Of a stretch of 64,000 nt of DNA, positions 53,468 through 61,009 are shown piece after piece. Both the position numbers and the translations under genes were made by a program. The number at the start of each line of letters is the position of its first letter. Within the stretch, counting starts at the first letter, position 1. The notes under the pieces are model-generated. The model was not told where the DNA came from and made no database searches. It was given only the letters and a program-made list of their open reading frames with translations. The DNA comes from G965222505 sp965222505 (GTDB lineage Bacteria; Bacteroidota; Rhodothermia; Rhodothermales; DATKEJ01): positions 2,542,001 through 2,606,000 of the forward strand of contig OZ244956.1 in NCBI GenBank assembly GCA_965222505.1, in the 5' to 3' direction.

Positions 53468-53525
53468 GTGCGGGGTGCGTAAGGGAGCCCTGCCACATCA
53501 GGGCGATTGCCCTTACGCAATACGC
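53468..53525. terminator. Bidirectional hairpin between convergent genes, built on heptamer repeats
   Basis: GCGTAAGGG (53477-53485) pairs with CCCTTACGC (53510-53518), with a second inner stem GCCCTG / CAGGGC around a 6-nt loop. The outer flanks carry GTGCGGG GTGCGTA (53468-53481) and TACGCAA TACGCAT (53515-53528). It separates the K+ channel gene and the DUF4252 gene. Confidence 0.6.
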
Positions 53526-53573
53526 ATTACCTTTCTGGCAGTGATCCCAGGGTAAGGCGTAGCACCAATCATC

Positions 53574-54140
53574 TTACCAGGCATCGACCAGTTCCGGATC
53601 TCGAACGTGATCGGCCATGGCCTTGGCGACCAGCCGGTCCAGGTTGCCATCAACCCGTGCAATGACCAACTCGTCCCCCTCAAAAACGACGGCAAACAGA
53701 TCGCGCACGGTGCCATGTTCGGCGCGGTAGAAAACCCACACCAGCGTTTCGGCTTCCCGAACGCGCACGGCCAGGTCCCATCCATCTCGTTCAAGCATGT
53801 CCTGTAACCGATACGGGGTCTGTACGGTCCGCAGGTCCGGTGCATTATAGATCTCGTACACACCAACCTTGGCCCGTTTGACTTCCTTGAGGTAAGACCG
53901 AGCCATCTGTAGATCCGGGTCGTGGTCATCCATGAGGCCCGTCACCCACCGGGCAAATCCCAGCGTGAGTGGTCCCACAGACACCACCACCTTGCGCTTG
54001 AAATGGGCTTGGGGCAGTTCTTCGGCAAGGACGCGTTGGGCCCGTGAAATCTCACGAGAATAGAAGCAACCGGCCAACATCGGAGCCAGAATCAGGACCA
54101 GAGCCGCGACGCGATAGCGGTGGAGCGTTGGGTTCGGCAT
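53574..54140 (-). CDS. DUF4252-like lipoprotein
   Basis: 188 residues with a lipobox MLAGC. The chain matches the DUF4252 pattern of small periplasmic proteins in Bacteroidota. It is the last gene of the ECF sigma operon, 2 bp after the other DUF4252 gene. Role in envelope stress is inferred from context. Confidence 0.75.
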   Translation of the reverse strand: MPNPTLHRYRVAALVLILAPMLAGCFYSREISRAQRVLAEELPQAHFKRKVVVSVGPLTLGFARWVTGLMDDHDPDLQMARSYLKEVKRAKVGVYEIYNAPDLRTVQTPYRLQDMLERDGWDLAVRVREAETLVWVFYRAEHGTVRDLFAVVFEGDELVIARVDGNLDRLVAKAMADHVRDPELVDAW

Positions 54141-54142
54141 TT

Positions 54143-54733
54143 TTAGTACCCCATATCGTCGAGGGCTCCAATGCGGAAACGCCGCCCGATGCGGCCGATG
54201 TCCGACGGATCGATTTCACCCACGATGTTGACAAATACGGCTTCGTCCTCCCGGTCATCCATGACCATCACCACAAGCCCTTCAATACGCTCTTCTACGG
54301 TCTTCAGGTAGAAGTAGATGCGTTCACCCTCATCCCGAATGCGTGCGACCTGCTCCCAGGTGTCTTGTCCCAGTTGATCAGCGATGGCCTGACTGGTTTG
54401 GATGAAATCGGCAGCCAGGGCTTCAGGGTTGGCGGAATCTTCCAGATCGTAGGCAAAGACGCGCACGGCTTTGAGTTTGTATAGCATATCGGCCAGGGCG
54501 GGGTCCTCAAACCGGCTGGCTTCGGCCGCCAGGCGCAGCAACGGACCTTTCAGAAAGACTTCCACATTGGGCTCCTCGCCGATTTGCTCAGGAATGAGGT
54601 CGAAGCGGGCATACCCCGGATGGTTTAACAGATCGGCCGGTACCTGTTGGGCCTGGGCCTGGGCCGATGAGAGACCTACCGCAAGGATCAGAAAAATCCC
54701 CATCGTGAGGCGCGTAAACAGTAGAGCGTTCAT
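54143..54733 (-). CDS. DUF4252 domain-containing secreted protein
   Basis: 196 residues with a signal peptide (IFLILAVGLSSAQAQAQ). The rest (VEVFLKGPLLRLAAEASRFE ... VVMVMDDREDEAVFVNIVG) fits DUF4252. It lies between the anti-sigma gene and the DUF4252 lipoprotein gene on the same strand. Confidence 0.82.
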   Translation of the reverse strand: MNALLFTRLTMGIFLILAVGLSSAQAQAQQVPADLLNHPGYARFDLIPEQIGEEPNVEVFLKGPLLRLAAEASRFEDPALADMLYKLKAVRVFAYDLEDSANPEALAADFIQTSQAIADQLGQDTWEQVARIRDEGERIYFYLKTVEERIEGLVVMVMDDREDEAVFVNIVGEIDPSDIGRIGRRFRIGALDDMGY

Positions 54734-54766
54734 CGTTTTATATCGGTTAAGGCTTTTAATTTCAAT

Positions 54767-55333
54767 TTATTGGGCCACCACATCTTGCATGGTCTGTTGC
54801 ATCGGGGCCATCACATGCAGCTGGATAACATCGTGCCGGACGATGACCCCGGCCTTCCGACCGACATCGCTTACGTAGCCCATCGTCCACTTGAGTTGCG
54901 CCAGCGCCTCGTCCACTTCTTCCTGGGTCGGTTCGGCTGCGGAAATCGCTGGTGGCGGGGGATTTTCAGGCCGTACCCACCAGAACACCACGGCAACGGC
55001 TGCAACAGCCAGGGCCGGTCGCAGTGCGGGCAAGAAGCCTTGCACCACCCGGCCACGCATATCCTGTAGCCAGGTGTGACGCTGCTGCGCGCGTACCTCG
55101 CGGTACACAGACCGGGTGACCGGCGCGGGGCACGGCTGCACGGGCAGCGCCGCGAGGGCAGCGCCCATGTCCCGGGCGAAGGCCAGGGCTTCGGCACAAG
55201 CCGGGCACGTGGCCTGGTGTGCTTCGAAGCGTTCGGCGTTCGGCGCGTCCAGTTCGCCGTCGAGGTAGGCATCGAGCAACGCGTCCGTGCTTTCGCAGGG
55301 TTCGGTCCAGTCGATGGCGTCAGGAAAGTTCAT
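54767..55333 (-). CDS. Zinc-finger anti-sigma factor
   Basis: 188 residues. The ZAS motif HQATCPAC (His39, Cys43, Cys46) is in the cytosolic N-terminal domain. One transmembrane helix follows at about 102-118 (LAVAAVAVVFWWV) and a periplasmic tail. It holds the adjacent ECF sigma factor inactive until a signal is received. It overlaps the sigma gene by 14 bp. Confidence 0.88.
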   Translation of the reverse strand: MNFPDAIDWTEPCESTDALLDAYLDGELDAPNAERFEAHQATCPACAEALAFARDMGAALAALPVQPCPAPVTRSVYREVRAQQRHTWLQDMRGRVVQGFLPALRPALAVAAVAVVFWWVRPENPPPPAISAAEPTQEEVDEALAQLKWTMGYVSDVGRKAGVIVRHDVIQLHVMAPMQQTMQDVVAQ

Positions 55334-55841
55334 AGTCTACTCGGGTTCGCAGGGCCTTGCGCAGAGCGCGGCGGCCCCGGTGCAGGTACACCTTCACGGT
55401 ATTCAATGGCAGGTCAAGCCGTTCACTGATCTGCTCGTATTTCAGGTCTTGCACTTCCCGCAAGATGACGATGCTTCGGTGGGGCTCCTTCAGATCGGCG
55501 AGGGCCGCTTGCAGGTGGGCTTGAAACTCGCCTGCTTCCACCGTTGCGTCCGGTGCTTCATACAAAGTGGCCGCCTGCTGGTAGGCAAGACCATCGGTAT
55601 CGACGTGGACCGTATCCTTATAGGTCTGCTGCCGCCGATAGGTATCAATGCAGGCGTTCCGCGTAACGCGCATCAACCAACCGCCCAGCCGCTCCGGTTC
55701 GAGCGCCTCGTGGTGTTGCCACAGGCGAATCAGCACGTCTTGGGTTACATCTTCGGCATCCGCGGAATTGCCCAGGAAGTAATACGCAAACGTGTAGATC
55801 CGGTCTTTGTGTTGTTCAACCAGCGTTTTGAACCGGCGCAT
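55320..55841 (-). CDS. ECF RNA polymerase sigma factor
   Basis: 173 residues with sigma region 2 (YFLGNSADAEDVTQDVLIRL) and region 4 (LREVQDLKYEQISERLDLPL, NTVKVYLHRGRRALR). No region 3. It is first in an operon with its anti-sigma factor and two DUF4252 genes. A TGTAACC-N16-CGTTTA element sits 29-57 bp upstream of the start (55864-55892), matching the element before the DUF4097 gene at 5400, so autoregulation and a wider regulon are likely. Confidence 0.92.
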   Translation of the reverse strand: MRRFKTLVEQHKDRIYTFAYYFLGNSADAEDVTQDVLIRLWQHHEALEPERLGGWLMRVTRNACIDTYRRQQTYKDTVHVDTDGLAYQQAATLYEAPDATVEAGEFQAHLQAALADLKEPHRSIVILREVQDLKYEQISERLDLPLNTVKVYLHRGRRALRKALRTRVDYELS

Positions 55842-55863
55842 GACGTCATCTTTTGGTATTCCC

Positions 55864-55892
55864 TAAACGGATGCGCACAGAAAAAGGTTACA
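55864..55892 (-). promoter_or_regulatory. Candidate autoregulatory ECF-sigma promoter (TGTAACC-N16-CGTTTA)
   Basis: On the minus strand TGTAACC (55886-55892), a 16-nt spacer and CGTTTA (55864-55869), upstream of the sigma gene start at 55841. The same pattern and spacing are at 5327-5355. Confidence 0.6.
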
Positions 55893-55900
55893 CCGGGGAT

Positions 55901-55940
55901 GTGGGGAGTGCGGGGTGCGGAGTGCAGGGTGCGACGTGAG
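55901..55940. repeat. Heptamer tandem repeat, GTGCGGG type (locus F)
   Basis: GTGGGGA, GTGCGGG, GTGCGGA, GTGCAGG, GTGCGAC, GTGAGGC in unbroken 7-bp phase, directly upstream of the ECF promoter. Confidence 0.8.
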
Positions 55941-56024
55941 GCGGCCTTCGTACCTGTGGCGTGCACCCGTAGGGATCGGCCTTGTGCGGACCCAGGCAAG
56001 GACAAGCCTCGGTGTAAGCTGGTC

Positions 56025-56942
56025 TTATTGTTGGTTAAACCGCAACAACCGGCCTTTTCGGTTGCCATCGCCTTCGCTGGAAATGAATAGATCGCCGTTG
56101 GGCAGAAAGGCGAGGCCCTCGGGTTGGGGAAGAAGATCGGGAGACAAACGCCAGACGCCAACCATTTGCCCGTCGGCTTCCATAACCACAATGACCTTTC
56201 GTACGGAAGAGAGGATGTAGAGTTGGCCCGTTTGGGGATGGATGGCCAAACCGGAGGGTTTGAACCCGCTCAGGTCGGTAACGGCCCCGAAGAACTTCCG
56301 AACGGCGGCATTGAGCGCGTCTTCGGTACGGGGCAGGTTTTTTAGATCGACGACGAAGACCGGGTCTTCGCCCAGGGTGCCGGTTTCCAGGTCATAGGCG
56401 TAGACGGTCTTCTTGTTTGGGAACCCCTTGCCGGCGTACTCCTTACACGCGATCAACAGCCGGTGGTTGGCGGCATCATAGACGAGGCCCTCGGTATCAT
56501 TCCGGGCACGAAGCGGGGTGTTTTTACTTTCCACGTGCAAGGGCTGCGTCGTCCAATCCTGAATGTGTACCAGCCGCCCATCGCTTCGCAGAATAAACAC
56601 GGCGTTGCCGAGGCGCGTCAGCCCTTCGTAATCCCCCTTTTTGCCAAACCCTTTTCTGTCGGCAATTTCGCCGGTGTTCAGGTCCAGGATGTACAGGATC
56701 CCTTTCTCGTCCTGCACGGCCCCGAGGTATTGGTCGTCCAGGAGCGTCAGGCCCGAGATTTCCTTGAGGACCGAGGGCAAGGTAAAGGCAGCGTCCGGGT
56801 TGTCGAAGGTGTACCGAGGGGCGCTCAGAGAATCTACAGGAGGAGCTACATCGGCTTGCCGAGGCTCGGGCCGGTTGGGAGCACACACCCCCAACCCGAG
56901 GCTCAGGATCAATACACTCCAAATCGGATAGGTCAAGTACAT
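56025..56942 (-). CDS. SdiA-regulated-like lipoprotein
   Basis: 305 residues with a lipobox-like GLGVC after the N-terminal helix (YPIWSVLILSLGLG). The mature chain is a beta-propeller of the SdiA-regulated family (LKEISGLTLLDDQYLGAVQD, KGDYEGLTRLGNAVFILRSD, PEGLAFLPNGDLFISSEGDG). Function in the family is unclear. ATG 56942 is chosen to fit the signal sequence. hicB ends 26 bp upstream. Confidence 0.8.
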   Translation of the reverse strand: MYLTYPIWSVLILSLGLGVCAPNRPEPRQADVAPPVDSLSAPRYTFDNPDAAFTLPSVLKEISGLTLLDDQYLGAVQDEKGILYILDLNTGEIADRKGFGKKGDYEGLTRLGNAVFILRSDGRLVHIQDWTTQPLHVESKNTPLRARNDTEGLVYDAANHRLLIACKEYAGKGFPNKKTVYAYDLETGTLGEDPVFVVDLKNLPRTEDALNAAVRKFFGAVTDLSGFKPSGLAIHPQTGQLYILSSVRKVIVVMEADGQMVGVWRLSPDLLPQPEGLAFLPNGDLFISSEGDGNRKGRLLRFNQQ

Positions 56943-56967
56943 CTGGTAAATACAGAATAAGAGAGGG

Positions 56968-57186
56968 CTATGCAGCACGTTCGATTTCTACATATTCGAC
57001 CTGTGTATGCGGAGCAGGCATATCTTCCCCGGAGGCTTGAAGATCTTTCAAATGAAACGCGATGGCCTCAACGATCAATTGCCGAACCTCATCCTCGCTT
57101 TCCCCTACCGCTACACAGCCCGGCAAATCGGGTACATAAGCCCCATAACTGTCAGGGCCTTGCTCGATTACAACAGCAAATCGCAT
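56968..57186 (-). CDS. hicB: HicB-family antitoxin
   Basis: 72 residues. It has the partial RNase H-like fold of HicB (FAVVIEQGPDSYGAYVPDLP, GCVAVGESEDEVRQLIVEAI). No C-terminal HTH or ribbon-helix-helix is present, so DNA binding would need another protein or the HicA-HicB complex. It follows hicA by 2 bp. Confidence 0.87.
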   Translation of the reverse strand: MRFAVVIEQGPDSYGAYVPDLPGCVAVGESEDEVRQLIVEAIAFHLKDLQASGEDMPAPHTQVEYVEIERAA

Positions 57187-57188
57187 CT

Positions 57189-57374
57189 TTACTTTAACCC
57201 AGCTTGTTTGTAAATGCTGCCCAACGTGCCCGGTGGTATGTCCAGGCTGGGCTTGCCAGCAACGGTTACCGTTCCCGGCTTGATTGGATGCTTAAACTGC
57301 CGATGGCTCCCACGGGTCCGACTGAGGTACCAGCCATCTTTCTTGAGCAACCGAAGGGCATCTCGGACTTTCAT
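57189..57374 (-). CDS. hicA: HicA-family mRNA interferase toxin
   Basis: 61 residues with the double-stranded RNA-binding-like fold and the catalytic His in RGSHRQFKHP. It has the typical IPPGTLGSIYKQAGL end. It is first in the hicAB operon. A perfect inverted repeat precedes its start. Confidence 0.9.
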   Translation of the reverse strand: MKVRDALRLLKKDGWYLSRTRGSHRQFKHPIKPGTVTVAGKPSLDIPPGTLGSIYKQAGLK

Positions 57375-57399
57375 ATCGTATGTAGATTATCATACGATA
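57374..57399 (-). promoter_or_regulatory. Candidate hicAB operator/promoter (inverted repeat)
   Basis: TATCGTATG (57374-57382) and CATACGATA (57391-57399) form a perfect 9-bp inverted repeat with an 8-bp spacer, touching the hicA start codon. On the minus strand a -10-like GATAAT lies between the half-sites, so a bound repressor would block the promoter. Confidence 0.55.
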
Positions 57400-57461
57400 C
57401 ATGCGTGAATATCCATCTCTACGTGCCACCTGCTGATGTTGAGGCAGAGGCATTTGCTTCT

Positions 57462-58187
57462 CTAGGGCAGAGCCAACAACCGGGCAGCAGGCTCCAGATT
57501 TTCTTTTTTGCCGACATCCAGCCACCCCTCGGCCGGATGGGGAAAGGCCCGGATGGTATGCGTCGCGGCCAAACGCAGATACACGTCGATGATGGAGAAG
57601 GCCCCGGTTTCTGTGACCAGATCGAGTAGGGCCGGATCGATGATGTGAATGCCGCTGAACGCCCACGGCTTTAACCTGGCGCGGGTGCGGCGGGCCATGC
57701 GGACCTCGCCGGTTTTGACGTTGGTCCAGCCTTTCAGGCGATGGTACCGGTCAAAGAGCAGGTACCGGGAGGAGATGCGTTCCGTGACAGCCAGGGTTGC
57801 CAATCCGCCGCGTTTGAGGTGACGCTGATACAAGGCGTGCAGGTCCAGATCAGATACAATGTCTACGTTGTGTACCAGAAACGGTTGGCCGTCATCGAAA
57901 AACCACGCGGCTTTTTTGAGGCCGCCACCGGTCTCCAGCAAGTGGTCCCGTTCATCCGAGATGGTAATGTTCAGGCCGAAGTGGTTGTTTTTTTCCAGAA
58001 AGTCGATGACCAGATCCGCGAAGTGGTGCACGTTTACGATCAGGTCCTGCACCCCGAACTGTTTAAGGCGCTGAATCACATGGGCCAACAGGGGTGTCCC
58101 GGCCACTTCAACCAGTGCCTTGGGCCTGTCGTTCGTAAGCGGACGCAGCCGGGTGCCGAGGCCAGCAGCAAAGATCATGGCTTTCAT
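57462..58187 (-). CDS. Nucleotidyltransferase (MurU/GlmU-N type sugar-1-phosphate NTP transferase)
   Basis: 241 residues with the NTP-transferase signature AAGLGTRLRPLTNDRPKALV and metal-binding HNVDIVSD. It resembles MurU and mannose-1-phosphate guanylyltransferase-like enzymes that activate sugar phosphates. The overlap with the methyltransferase gene (ATGA) suggests a common glycan pathway. Confidence 0.85.
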   Translation of the reverse strand: MKAMIFAAGLGTRLRPLTNDRPKALVEVAGTPLLAHVIQRLKQFGVQDLIVNVHHFADLVIDFLEKNNHFGLNITISDERDHLLETGGGLKKAAWFFDDGQPFLVHNVDIVSDLDLHALYQRHLKRGGLATLAVTERISSRYLLFDRYHRLKGWTNVKTGEVRMARRTRARLKPWAFSGIHIIDPALLDLVTETGAFSIIDVYLRLAATHTIRAFPHPAEGWLDVGKKENLEPAARLLALP

Positions 58188-58930
58188 GCGGTGCCCCCGA
58201 TCTTTGCCGGGCGTACGGCCTCGAAGACGATGGTTTCAAACGCATTCATGTCATTGCCGATGCCGGTGCCGTGCTGCTCCACGCCCGCGAGGTTCGGATC
58301 TGCGCTTTCGCCGATCTCCACCTGCTCAATGCCGGTAAACCCGGCGCGTTCGAGGACGTGCGTAAGGGTTTCGGCATCATGGACCACCTTCATCTTCCAC
58401 GTGTGCGAGATGCTGCCCACCACATAGGCCGGGCGCTTGAAATCCCCACCAAAGTAAAATTCACTGTACCAGTCCACATAACGTTGTTGCTCCGGCGTAA
58501 GCGGATCGGCTTGGTAGAGGTTAGCCAGCACCTTCAGGTCTGCGGTTGAGATGCGGATGCGACCGCCCGGTTGCAAGATACGGTGGCACTCCCACAGCAT
58601 CTCGACGCATTCGGCAAAAGTCAGATAGTCGATCATATGCTCTGTGTAGATATACCGGAAGGTGCCGTCTTCAAAGGGGAAGGGTTGGCTGGCATCTAGG
58701 TAGATCTGCCCTTTGTGACGGGGTTTGATGTCCGTATCGAGCCAGCCCTGCAACTGAACGGGACCGGCCCCCACATGCAGTTTCGGGACGGGGTGCGCCT
58801 TTAGATAGGCCCGGATGACCCCCCGGCGGTGCCATTGCCCGTAGCGGCGCGTCCAGAGCTGCTTACTGGCCGACAGCACCGCCAGGAAAAACGGGGAACG
58901 TTGGTACCATCGCTTGACGGAGCGAATCAT
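58184..58930 (-). CDS. Class I SAM-dependent methyltransferase-like protein
   Basis: 248 residues. It has a motif I-like KLHVGAGPVQLQGWLDTDI and the usual acidic and aromatic stretches (FEDGTFRYIYTEHMIDYL, LQPGGRIRISTADL). The family of such short sugar-cluster proteins is often predicted as a methyltransferase. It starts next to the divergent glycosyltransferase gene. Confidence 0.78.
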   Translation of the reverse strand: MIRSVKRWYQRSPFFLAVLSASKQLWTRRYGQWHRRGVIRAYLKAHPVPKLHVGAGPVQLQGWLDTDIKPRHKGQIYLDASQPFPFEDGTFRYIYTEHMIDYLTFAECVEMLWECHRILQPGGRIRISTADLKVLANLYQADPLTPEQQRYVDWYSEFYFGGDFKRPAYVVGSISHTWKMKVVHDAETLTHVLERAGFTGIEQVEIGESADPNLAGVEQHGTGIGNDMNAFETIVFEAVRPAKIGGTA

Positions 58931-59028
58931 CAGCAGGAGGGGGGACGCGAAATGATAAGGTGTGTATATTGAGGATCAAAATACAACGTCCTTCCTTTGG
59001 AACCGACCAAGTTCCGATTAAAACCGCC

Positions 59029-60141
59029 ATGCGCGACCGGCCCCGTATTGTTCACCTGACAACGGTGCACCACGTCCAGGATCCCCGCATCTTCCGCAAA
59101 CAGGCCCAGAGCCTGCGGCGGGCCGGGTATGATGTGCACCTGGTGGCTCCCCATCCCGTTTCAGAGACGCTGGACGGTATACCCATTACGGCCCTCCCAA
59201 AAATCAAAGACCGGCTTCCGCGCCTGCGCCATGCCTACCGGGCCGCCCGCGCCCTCAACGCCGATGTTTACCATTTCCACGACCCCGAACTGATCCCGGT
59301 GGCCCGTGCCCTCAAACAGGCCACCCAAGCAAAAGTGATCTATGATGTTCACGAAGACAATGCCGCAAAAGGCGGTACAACAGGCCGCATGTTACAGACC
59401 CTCGAACGGTGGTGCTTCCGATGGGCGGACCACGTGATCCTCGCTGAAACGGCCTATACCGCGATGCTCAAAAGCACCCGCGTACCCCACACGCCCATCC
59501 TGAATTATTTCTTGCCGCTGGACGATATGCCTCCCATGCCCCGGTACCGTTCCCAGCCCGAAGCGCCTTTTTACCTGCTCTACGCCGGCACCCAGGGCGC
59601 AAAGCGCGGCATCAAGGTCATGCTGGACCTCGCCGAACGCATCCAACACCTGGAGCTACCGTGGCATGTGCATCTGATCGGGGCCTTCTACCGCCCGGCC
59701 CTGCGCGAACAGGCCCTTGAACGCATTCGTGCAGCCCATCTGGAACCCATCGTACAGGCCGTCGGCTGGGACGGCTACCTCCCCTGGGCGGAAATGGAAC
59801 CCTATTACCGCACCGCCGATGTCGGGCTGGCCCTGCTGGACCCACACCCCAATTTCGTCCATACCATCCCGACCAAGTTCTACGAATACCTCTACTACGG
59901 CCTGCCCATCCTATGCTCCGATTTCCCCGGCTGGCAATCGTTCATCGAAACCCACCAATGCGGGGCGGTGGTGCAACCCCATGATGCCGAGGCCGTGTTT
60001 CGGGTGCTGCGGTCCTGGGCCGAGGATCCGGCGGGCTATACCCGGCTCTCACAAGCAGCAGCAGCAGCAGCAACCCAATTTCACTGGTCGATTATGGAAG
60101 AACGGTTATTGGAGGTTTATCAGGAATTGACGCTGGATTAA
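59029..60141 (+). CDS. Family 4 glycosyltransferase
   Basis: 370 residues, GT-B fold. N-terminal acceptor part has HHVQDPRIFRKQAQSLRRAG, the donor part has HPNFVHTIPTKFYEYLYYGL, with the GT4 E-x7-E-like region in the donor domain. It likely builds a surface polysaccharide with the two neighbouring genes. ATG 59029 is used. A (GCA)n tract near 60055-60072 encodes consecutive Ala and could vary in length. Confidence 0.87.
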   Translation: MRDRPRIVHLTTVHHVQDPRIFRKQAQSLRRAGYDVHLVAPHPVSETLDGIPITALPKIKDRLPRLRHAYRAARALNADVYHFHDPELIPVARALKQATQAKVIYDVHEDNAAKGGTTGRMLQTLERWCFRWADHVILAETAYTAMLKSTRVPHTPILNYFLPLDDMPPMPRYRSQPEAPFYLLYAGTQGAKRGIKVMLDLAERIQHLELPWHVHLIGAFYRPALREQALERIRAAHLEPIVQAVGWDGYLPWAEMEPYYRTADVGLALLDPHPNFVHTIPTKFYEYLYYGLPILCSDFPGWQSFIETHQCGAVVQPHDAEAVFRVLRSWAEDPAGYTRLSQAAAAAATQFHWSIMEERLLEVYQELTLD

Positions 60142-60821
60142 AGGGTACTCGGGTCGATTTCCATGATTTGCCCCTTAACTAGGGCCAGGGTCCGGGCGGG
60201 AAATTCCCGAATGATGCGGTAATCATGCGTGGCCATCAAGACGGTCATGCCCTGTTTGTGCAGGCCCACGAGCAGGTTCTGAATCTCGTTGGCTACGCGT
60301 GGGTCCAGGTTGCCGGTCGGTTCGTCGGCCAGCAGAATGTGCGGTTCATTGGCAATGGCCCGGGCAATGCAGACCCGCTGCTGCTCCCCACCAGAAAGTT
60401 CATGCGGAAACGCCGATTGCCGGTGGCTGAGGCCAACATGCGCCAGCACGTGCAACACCCGGCTCTTGACAGCCTTGGCCTTTTTGCCGGTGGCATATAA
60501 CGCAAAAGCTACGTTGTCATATACGTTGCGGTCGGGCAAGAGCTGAAAGTCCTGAAACACAATGCCGAGTGCACGCCGCAGGTAGGGCACATCGGCCTTG
60601 GTCAGCACATCGGATCGGTACGGGCCGACGCGCACAATGCCCTTGTCCGGTTTGAGGTCCATGTAGAGTAGCCGCATGATGCTACTTTTGCCGGCCCCAC
60701 TCGGCCCCACGAGGTACACCATCTCGCCCCGTTTGATGTGTACCGACAGGTTACGGAGCACGGCATACCGGCCCCGTTCCGGAATCGGATAGGAAAGGGT
60801 CACATCTTCGAGGAGAATCAT
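60138..60821 (-). CDS. ftsE: Cell division ATP-binding protein FtsE
   Basis: 227 residues, ABC ATPase. Walker A GPSGAGKSS, signature LSGGEQQR, Walker B ILLADEPTGNLD, His switch in ATHDY. With FtsX it regulates wall hydrolases at the septum. No ftsX is next to it; the neighbour upstream is the divergent AbgT gene. The stop overlaps the convergent glycosyltransferase by 4 bp. Confidence 0.9.
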   Translation of the reverse strand: MILLEDVTLSYPIPERGRYAVLRNLSVHIKRGEMVYLVGPSGAGKSSIMRLLYMDLKPDKGIVRVGPYRSDVLTKADVPYLRRALGIVFQDFQLLPDRNVYDNVAFALYATGKKAKAVKSRVLHVLAHVGLSHRQSAFPHELSGGEQQRVCIARAIANEPHILLADEPTGNLDPRVANEIQNLLVGLHKQGMTVLMATHDYRIIREFPARTLALVKGQIMEIDPSTL

Positions 60822-60825
60822 AGGG

Positions 60826-60844
60826 TACGCATTACGTGTAAGGA
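60826..60844. repeat. Short heptamer-like repeat, TACGCAT type
   Basis: TACGCAT TACGTGT AAGG in 7-bp phase directly upstream of ftsE. It resembles the 53515-53528 unit. Short, so it may be chance. Confidence 0.4.
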
Positions 60845-61009
60845 CAAGGCTTTCGGGTTTGGCACAGGATTATGAAATACACGATACAGCCTGAACCATT
60901 TGAAACCCAAAGTAGGCACCAGCAGGCAAAAAAACGTGGGGGGTAGCATCTCCGTAGCGGAAGGCGTAGTTTCTTTTTTCAATTTTTTAGAAAACACCCA
61001 CCTCAACAC

